Of a stretch of 64,000 nucleotides of DNA, positions 55,501 to 64,000 are shown one piece after another. The stretch spans positions 124,001-188,000 of the forward strand of contig JAOWCC010000008.1 in assembly GCA_030867875.1 (NCBI GenBank), read 5' to 3'. This DNA comes from Actinernus sp. WN-2022 (taxonomy: Eukaryota > Cnidaria > Anthozoa > Actiniaria > Actinernidae). Both the position numbers and the translations under genes were made by a program. The notes below the pieces were generated by a model. The model was not told where the DNA came from. It saw only the letters and a list, made by a program, of their open reading frames with translations, and ran no database searches. How positions within the stretch are numbered: the stretch's first letter is position 1; every line of letters begins with the position of its first letter.

Positions 55501-58500
55501 CCCCACCCCACACCACCCTCATAAAATACCTAGAGATCAATTATTGGAAAGAAAGGCCAGAAAAGTCGTAAACTGTCATTTGCGCTTTCACGGAAACGGC
55601 AGAAACACGAGTTACTGGCTTTTAAAGCTAAAGGGCACACAAGATCTACGCTGTTTCCACAAAAGGAGCCCTAGAACCTAAAACCCCCTTTTGTGAAAAC
55701 ATGCTAGATCTTGTGTGCCTTTAGCTTTATAAGCCAGTAACTCGTGTTTTTGCCGTTTTCTTGAAACGGCAACTGACAGTTTACGACTTTTCTGGCCTTT
55801 CTATCCCATAATTTAATTGTGTGAGATCTATCCCATAATTTCTTTATTCGAGAGCTAGAGGTTAGGGTTAGGTTAGGAAAAGGCCATGTTCTGGTATTTT
55901 TACTGAAAATACAGCACAATTCCATCAATTAAACTTGATCTACAGGAAGAGAACGTCGTATTGCCGTGTAGTGCATCGAAATCCATTAAAAGGTCGAGAA
56001 ATGGCGCCACTTTGAAATTGAGGTTACACAATTAAATTAATGCGTACTTGTTGGCTTTTTAAAAGCCAGTAACTCACTTTTCAACCTTTTCATCCCAAAA
56101 ATGCACCTTTTTTCTCACACCTAGTGGAAAATGTACATCTTTCACTAAGCAAATCGTTGCGCCATACGTCAGGCAAAGTTGGTTTTTCGCGAAATTTTTT
56201 GAACTACTCCTCCCCACCCCACACCACCCTCATAAAATACCTAGAGATCAATTATTGGAAAGAAAGGCCAGAAAAGTCGTAAACTGTCATTTGCGCTTTC
56301 ACGGAAACGGCAGAAACACGAGTTACTGGCTTTTAAAGCTAAAGGGCACACAAGAATCTTGTGTGCCTTTAGCTTTATAAGCCAGTAACTCGTGTTTTTG
56401 CCGTTTTCTTGAAACGGCAACTGACAGTTTACGACTTTTCTGGCCTTTCTATCCCATAATTTAATTGTGTGAGATCTATCCCATAATTTCTTTATTCGAG
56501 AGCTAGAGGTTAGGGTTAGGTTAGGAAAAGGCCATGTTCTGGTATTTTTACTGAAAATACAGCACAATTCCATCAATTAAACTTGATCTACAGGAAGAGA
56601 ACGTCGTATTGCCGTGTAGTGCATCGAAATCCATTAAAAGGTCGAGAAATGGCGCCACTTTGAAATTGAGGTTACACAAGTAAATTAATGCGTACTTGTT
56701 GGCTTTTTAAAAGCCAGTAACTCACTTTTCAACCTTTTCATCCCAAAAATGCACCTTTTTTCTCACACCTAGTGGAAAATGTACATCTTTCACTAAGCAA
56801 ATCGTTGCGCCATACGTCAGGCAAAGTTGGTTTTTCGCGAAATTTTTTGAACTACTCCTCCCCACCCCACACCACCCTCATAAAATACCTAGAGATCAAT
56901 TATTGGAAAGAAAGGCCAGAAAAGTCGTAAACTGTCATTTGCGCTTTCACGGAAACGGCAGAAACACGAGTTACTGGCTTTTAAAGCTAAAGGGCACACA
57001 AGAATCTTGTGTGCCTTTAGCTTTATAAGCCAGTAACTCGTGTTTTTGCCGTTTTCTTGAAACGGCAACTGACAGTTTACGACTTTTCTGGCCTTTCTAT
57101 CCCATAATTTAATTGTGTGAGATCTATCCCATAATTTCTTTATTCGAGAGCTAGAGGTTAGGGTTAGGTTAGGAAAAGGCCATGTTCTGGTATTTTTACT
57201 GAAAATACAGCACAATTCCATCAATTAAACTTGATCTACAGGAAGAGAACGTCGTATTGCCGTGTAGTGCATCGAAATCCATTAAAAGGTCGAGAAATGG
57301 CGCCACTTTGAAATTGAGGTTACACAAGTAAATTAATGCGTACTTGTTGGCTTTTTAAAAGCCAGTAACTCACTTTTCAACCTTTTCATCCCAAAAATGC
57401 ACCTTTTTTCTCACACCTAGTGGAAAATGTACATCTTTCACTAAGCAAATCGTTGCGCCATACGTCAGGCAAAGTTGGTTTTTCGCGAAATTTTTTGAAC
57501 TACTCCTCCCCACCCCACACCACCCTCATAAAATACCTAGAGATCAATTATTGGAAAGAAAGGCCAGAAAAGTCGTAAACTGTCATTTGCGCTTTCACGG
57601 AAACGGCAGAAACACGAGTTACTGGCTTTTAAAGCTAAAGGGCACACAAGAATCTTGTGTGCCTTTAGCTTTATAAGCCAGTAACTCGTGTTTTTGCCGT
57701 TTTCTTGAAACGGCAACTGACAGTTTACGACTTTTCTGGCCTTTCTATCCCATAATTTAATTGTGTGAGATCTATCCCATAATTTCTTTATTCGAGAGCT
57801 AGAGGTTAGGGTTAGGTTAGGAAAAGGCCATGTTCTGGTATTTTTACTGAAAATACAGCACAATTCCATCAATTAAACTTGATCTACAGGAAGAGAACGT
57901 CGTATTGCCGTGTAGTGCATCGAAATCCATTAAAAGGTCGAGAAATGGCGCCACTTTGAAATTGAGGTTACACAAGTAAATTAATGCGTACTTGTTGGCT
58001 TTTTAAAAGCCAGTAACTCACTTTTCAACCTTTTCATCCCAAAAATGCACCTTTTTTCTCACACCTAGTGGAAAATGTACATCTTTCACTAAGCAAATCG
58101 TTGCGCCATACGTCAGGCAAAGTTGGTTTTTCGCGAAATTTTTTGAACTACTCCTCCCCACCCCACACCACCCTCATAAAATACCTAGAGATCAATTATT
58201 GGAAAGAAAGGCCAGAAAAGTCGTAAACTGTCATTTGCGCTTTCACGGAAACGGCAGAAACACGAGTTACTGGCTTTTAAAGCTAAAGGGCACACAAGAT
58301 CTACGCTGTTTCCACAAAAGGAGCCCTAGAACCTAAAACCCCCTTTTGTGAAAACATGCTAGATCTTGTGTGCCTTTAGCTTTATAAGCCAGTAACTCGT
58401 GTTTTTGCCGTTTTCTTGAAACGGCAACTGACAGTTTACGACTTTTCTGGCCTTTCTATCCCATAATTTAATTGTGTGAGATCTATCCCATAATTTCTTT

Positions 58501-61500
58501 ATTCGAGAGCTAGAGGTTAGGGTTAGGTTAGGAAAAGGCCATGTTCTGGTATTTTTACTGAAAATACAGCACAATTCCATCAATTAAACTTGATCTACAG
58601 GAAGAGAACGTCGTATTGCCGTGTAGTGCATCGAAATCCATTAAAAGGTCGAGAAATGGCGCCACTTTGAAATTGAGGTTACACAAGTAAATTAATGCGT
58701 ACTTGTTGGCTTTTTAAAAGCCAGTAACTCACTTTTCAACCTTTTCATCCCAAAAATGCACCTTTTTTCTCACACCTAGTGGAAAATGTACATCTTTCAC
58801 TAAGCAAATCGTTGCGCCATACGTCAGGCAAAGTTGGTTTTTCGCGAAATTTTTTGAACTACTCCTCCCCACCCCACACCACCCTCATAAAATACCTAGA
58901 GATCAATTATTGGAAAGAAAGGCCAGAAAAGTCGTAAACTGTCATTTGTGCTTTCACGGAAACGGCAGAAACACGAGTTACTGGCTTTTAAAGCTAAAGG
59001 GCACACAAGAATCTTGTGTGCCTTTAGCTTTATAAGCCAGTAACTCGTGTTTTTGCCGTTTTCTTGAAACGGCAACTGACAGTTTACGACTTTTCTGGCC
59101 TTTCTATCCCATAATTTAATTGTGTGAGATCTATCCCATAATTTCTTTATTCGAGAGCTAGAGGTTAGGGTTAGGTTAGGAAAAGGCCATGTTCTGGTAT
59201 TTTTACTGAAAATACAGCACAATTCCATCAATTAAACTTGATCTACAGGAAGAGAACGTCGTATTGCCGTGTAGTGCATCGAAATCCATTAAAAGGTCGA
59301 GAAATGGCGCCACTTTGAAATTGAGGTTACACAAGTAAATTAATGCGTACTTGTTGGCTTTTTAAAAGCCAGTAACTCACTTTTCAACCTTTTCATCCCA
59401 AAAATGCACCTTTTTTCTCACACCTAGTGGAAAATGTACATCTTTCACTAAGCAAATCGTTGCGCCATACGTCAGGCAAAGTTGGTTTTTCGCGAAATTT
59501 TTTGAACTACTCCTCCCCACCCCACACCACCCTCATAAAATACCTAGAGATCAATTATTGGAAAGAAAGGCCAGAAAAGTCGTAAACTGTCATTTGCGCT
59601 TTCACGGAAACGGCAGAAACACGAGTTACTGGCTTTTAAAGCTAAAGGGCACACAAGATCTACGCTGTTTCCACAAAAGGAGCCCTAGAACCTAAAACCC
59701 CCTTTTGTGAAAACATGCTAGATCTTGTGTGCCTTTAGCTTTATAAGCCAGTAACTCGTGTTTTTGCCGTTTTCTTGAAACGGCAACTGACAGTTTACGA
59801 CTTTTCTGGCCTTTCTATCCCATAATTTAATTGTGTGAGATCTATCCCATAATTTCTTTATTCGAGAGCTAGAGGTTAGGGTTAGGTTAGGAAAAGGCCA
59901 TGTTCTGGTATTTTTACTGAAAATACAGCACAATTCCATCAATTAAACTTGATCTACAGGAAGAGAACGTCGTATTGCCGTGTAGTGCATCGAAATCCAT
60001 TAAAAGGTCGAGAAATGGCGCCACTTTGAAATTGAGGTTACACAAGTAAATTAATGCGTACTTGTTGGCTTTTTAAAAGCCAGTAACTCACTTTTCAACC
60101 TTTTCATCCCAAAAATGCACCTTTTTTCTCACACCTAGTGGAAAATGTACATCTTTCACTAAGCAAATCGTTGCGCCATACGTCAGGCAAAGTTGGTTTT
60201 TCGCGAAATTTTTTGAACTACTCCTCCCCACCCCACACCACCCTCATAAAATACCTAGAGATCAATTATTGGAAAGAAAGGCCAGAAAAGTCGTAAACTG
60301 TCATTTGCGCTTTCACGGAAACGGCAGAAACACGAGTTACTGGCTTTTAAAGCTAAAGGGCACACAAGAATCTTGTGTGCCTTTAGCTTTATAAGCCAGT
60401 AACTCGTGTTTTTGCCGTTTTCTTGAAACGGCAACTGACAGTTTACGACTTTTCTGGCCTTTCTATCCCATAATTTAATTGTGTGAGATCTATCCCATAA
60501 TTTCTTTATTCGAGAGCTAGAGGTTAGGGTTAGGTTAGGAAAAGGCCATGTTCTGGTATTTTTACTGAAAATACAGCACAATTCCATCAATTAAACTTGA
60601 TCTACAGGAAGAGAACGTCGTATTGCCGTGTAGTGCATCGAAATCCATTAAAAGGTCGAGAAATGGCGCCACTTTGAAATTGAGGTTACACAAGTAAATT
60701 AATGCGTACTTGTTGGCTTTTTAAAAGCCAGTAACTCACTTTTCAACCTTTTCATCCCAAAAATGCACCTTTTTTCTCACACCTAGTGGAAAATGTACAT
60801 CTTTCACTAAGCAAATCGTTGCGCCATACGTCAGGCAAAGTTGGTTTTTCGCGAAATTTTTTGAACTACTCCTCCCCACCCCACACCACCCTCATAAAAT
60901 ACCTAGAGATCAATTATTGGAAAGAAAGGCCAGAAAAGTCGTAAACTGTCATTTGCGCTTTCACGGAAACGGCAGAAACACGAGTTACTGGCTTTTAAAG
61001 CTAAAGGGCACACAAGAATCTTGTGTGCCTTTAGCTTTATAAGCCAGTAACTCGTGTTTTTGCCGTTTTCTTGAAACGGCAACTGACAGTTTACGACTTT
61101 TCTGGCCTTTCTATCCCATAATTTAATTGTGTGAGATCTATCCCATAATTTCTTTATTCGAGAGCTAGAGGTTAGGGTTAGGTTAGGAAAAGGCCATGTT
61201 CTGGTATTTTTACTGAAAATACAGCACAATTCCATCAATTAAACTTGATCTACAGGAAGAGAACGTCGTATTGCCGTGTAGTGCATCGAAATCCATTAAA
61301 AGGTCGAGAAATGGCGCCACTTTGAAATTGAGGTTACACAAGTAAATTAATGCGTACTTGTTGGCTTTTTAAAAGCCAGTAACTCACTTTTCAACCTTTT
61401 CATCCCAAAAATGCACCTTTTTTCTCACACCTAGTGGAAAATGTACATCTTTCACTAAGCAAATCGTTGCGCCATACGTCAGGCAAAGTTGGTTTTTCGC

Positions 61501-64000
61501 GAAATTTTTTGAACTACTCCTCCCCACCCCACACCACCCTCATAAAATACCTAGAGATCAATTATTGGAAAGAAAGGCCAGAAAAGTCGTAAACTGTCAT
61601 TTGCGCTTTCACGGAAACGGCAGAAACACGAGTTACTGGCTTTTAAAGCTAAAGGGCACACAAGATCTACGCTGTTTCCACAAAAGGAGCCCTAGAACCT
61701 AAAACCCCCTTTTGTGAAAACATGCTAGATCTTGTGTGCCTTTAGCTTTATAAGCCAGTAACTCGTGTTTTTGCCGTTTTCTTGAAACGGCAACTGACAG
61801 TTTACGACTTTTCTGGCCTTTCTATCCCATAATTTAATTGTGTGAGATCTATCCCATAATTTCTTTATTCGAGAGCTAGAGGTTAGGGTTAGGTTAGGAA
61901 AAGGCCATGTTCTGGTATTTTTACTGAAAATACAGCACAATTCCATCAATTAAACTTGATCTACAGGAAGAGAACGTCGTATTGCCGTGTAGTGCATCGA
62001 AATCCATTAAAAGGTCGAGAAATGGCGCCACTTTGAAATTGAGGTTACACAAGTAAATTAATGCGTACTTGTTGGCTTTTTAAAAGCCAGTAACTCACTT
62101 TTCAACCTTTTCATCCCAAAAATGCACCTTTTTTCTCACACCTAGTGGAAAATGTACATCTTTCACTAAGCAAATCGTTGCGCCATACGTCAGGCAAAGT
62201 TGGTTTTTCGCGAAATTTTTTGAACTACTCCTCCCCACCCCACACCACCCTCATAAAATACCTAGAGATCAATTATTGGAAAGAAAGGCCAGAAAAGTCG
62301 TAAACTGTCATTTGTGCTTTCACGGAAACGGCAGAAACACGAGTTACTGGCTTTTAAAGCTAAAGGGCACACAAGAATCTTGTGTGCCTTTAGCTTTATA
62401 AGCCAGTAACTCGTGTTTTTGCCGTTTTCTTGAAACGGCAACTGACAGTTTACGACTTTTCTGGCCTTTCTATCCCATAATTTAATTGTGTGAGATCTAT
62501 CCCATAATTTCTTTATTCGAGAGCTAGAGGTTAGGGTTAGGTTAGGAAAAGGCCATGTTCTGGTATTTTTACTGAAAATACAGCACAATTCCATCAATTA
62601 AACTTGATCTACAGGAAGAGAACGTCGTATTGCCGTGTAGTGCATCGAAATCCATTAAAAGGTCGAGAAATGGCGCCACTTTGAAATTGAGGTTACACAA
62701 GTAAATTAATGCGTACTTGTTGGCTTTTTAAAAGCCAGTAACTCACTTTTCAACCTTTTCATCCCAAAAATGCACCTTTTTTCTCACACCTAGTGGAAAA
62801 TGTACATCTTTCACTAAGCAAATCGTTGCGCCATACGTCAGGCAAAGTTGGTTTTTCGCGAAATTTTTTGAACTACTCCTCCCCACCCCACACCACCCTC
62901 ATAAAATACCTAGAGATCAATTATTGGAAAGAAAGGCCAGAAAAGTCGTAAACTGTCATTTGCGCTTTCACGGAAACGGCAGAAACACGAGTTACTGGCT
63001 TTTAAAGCTAAAGGGCACACAAGATCTACGCTGTTTCCACAAAAGGAGCCCTAGAACCTAAAACCCCCTTTTGTGAAAACATGCTAGATCTTGTGTGCCT
63101 TTAGCTTTATAAGCCAGTAACTCGTGTTTTTGCCGTTTTCTTGAAACGGCAACTGACAGTTTACGACTTTTCTGGCCTTTCTATCCCATAATTTAATTGT
63201 GTGAGATCTATCCCATAATTTCTTTATTCGAGAGCTAGAGGTTAGGGTTAGGTTAGGAAAAGGCCATGTTCTGGTATTTTTACTGAAAATACAGCACAAT
63301 TCCATCAATTAAACTTGATCTACAGGAAGAGAACGTCGTATTGCCGTGTAGTGCATCGAAATCCATTAAAAGGTCGAGAAATGGCGCCACTTTGAAATTG
63401 AGGTTACACAAGTAAATTAATGCGTACTTGTTGGCTTTTTAAAAGCCAGTAACTCACTTTTCAACCTTTTCATCCCAAAAATGCACCTTTTTTCTCACAC
63501 CTAGTGGAAAATGTACATCTTTCACTAAGCAAATCGTTGCGCCATACGTCAGGCAAAGTTGGTTTTTCGCGAAATTTTTTGAACTACTCCTCCCCACCCC
63601 ACACCACCCTCATAAAATACCTAGAGATCAATTATTGGAAAGAAAGGCCAGAAAAGTCGTAAACTGTCATTTGTGCTTTCACGGAAACGGCAGAAACACG
63701 AGTTACTGGCTTTTAAAGCTAAAGGGCACACAAGAATCTTGTGTGCCTTTAGCTTTATAAGCCAGTAACTCGTGTTTTTGCCGTTTTCTTGAAACGGCAA
63801 CTGACAGTTTACGACTTTTCTGGCCTTTCTATCCCATAATTTAATTGTGTGAGATCTATCCCATAATTTCTTTATTCGAGAGCTAGAGGTTAGGGTTAGG
63901 TTAGGAAAAGGCCATGTTCTGGTATTTTTACTGAAAATACAGCACAATTCCATCAATTAAACTTGATCTACAGGAAGAGAACGTCGTATTGCCGTGTAGT

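Larger units (their letters stand above)
36825..64000. repeat. Tandem satellite of 40 transposon-shaped units (711 and 648 bp)
   Basis: Starting at 36825 and running past the window end, the same unit repeats 40 times at almost complete identity. Each unit consists of a 645-bp body with inverted ends, followed by a spacer. Twenty-five intervals are 711 bp (66-bp spacer) and fourteen are 648 bp (3-bp spacer). Short intervals end at unit starts 38250, 40320, 47367, 48726, 51507, 53577, 56358, 57006, 57654, 59013, 60372, 61020, 62379 and 63738. The 74- and 111-residue minus-strand frames in the units are not treated as genes: the longer ones exist only because a short spacer lets the frame run into the next unit. 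Near-identity indicates recent amplification or strong homogenisation. Confidence 0.97.

Noticed and set aside
36885..63956. Minus-strand frames of 74 and 111 residues in each satellite unit
   Set aside because: They recur because the units are nearly identical, show no recognisable domain, and their length depends on whether the next spacer is long or short. Treated as incidental.
36825..64000. CRISPR array
   Set aside because: Units are 650-710 bp and identical throughout, without short repeats and unique spacers, in animal DNA.

Overview
This window reads as animal nuclear DNA, most likely from a marine invertebrate and best guessed as an anthozoan cnidarian (inference). The evidence is spliced-looking small exons, a C2H2 zinc-finger exon, tRNA-derived sequences, three LINE-type retrotransposon fragments, many short inverted-repeat DNA transposons and a virus-like Polinton/Maverick element. 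No bacterial operons, rRNA or CRISPR array were seen.

Region 1 (1-16,401) is a degraded Polinton (Maverick). Its genes run: retroviral-type integrase (+), protein-primed family B DNA polymerase (-), a membrane-hairpin protein (-), the minor (penton-type) capsid protein (-), an unknown 399-residue protein (+), an acidic 127-residue protein (-), the major double-jelly-roll capsid protein (+), the FtsK/HerA-type packaging ATPase (+) and two small proteins with one membrane segment each (+). Integrase and polymerase converge with 8 bp between their stop codons. The polymerase gene is split by LINE material, and a second LINE lies between the polymerase start and the capsid block. The integrase, polymerase, major capsid and ATPase genes are broken. 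The minor capsid, 399-, 127- and 276-residue frames are still open. No adenain-type protease or terminal inverted repeat was identified; one end lies outside the window.

Region 2 (16.5-36.8 kb) is ordinary repeat-rich host DNA. It holds a zinc-finger pseudogene, a frameshifted IS630/Tc1-like transposase, a 0.7-kb interspersed repeat present twice (one copy split by a fold-back element with a 10-bp target duplication), a 5'-truncated LINE ending in a (CATA)8 tail, a tRNA-like sequence, at least six palindromic or TIR elements (one nested in another with a target duplication), a CRE-rich dimeric minisatellite, and two candidate host exons, one encoding a WW-like domain.

Region 3 (36,825 to the end, 42% of the window) is a near-identical tandem satellite of 40 units. 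Each unit is itself shaped like a small DNA transposon: about 645 bp with terminal inverted repeats of about 92 bp. Neighbouring units are separated by either a 66-bp or a 3-bp spacer, giving periods of 711 and 648 bp. Each unit carries a short telomere-like GGTTAGGG stretch. This transposon-shaped satellite, with its two junction types and locally spread variants, is the most unusual structure in the window.
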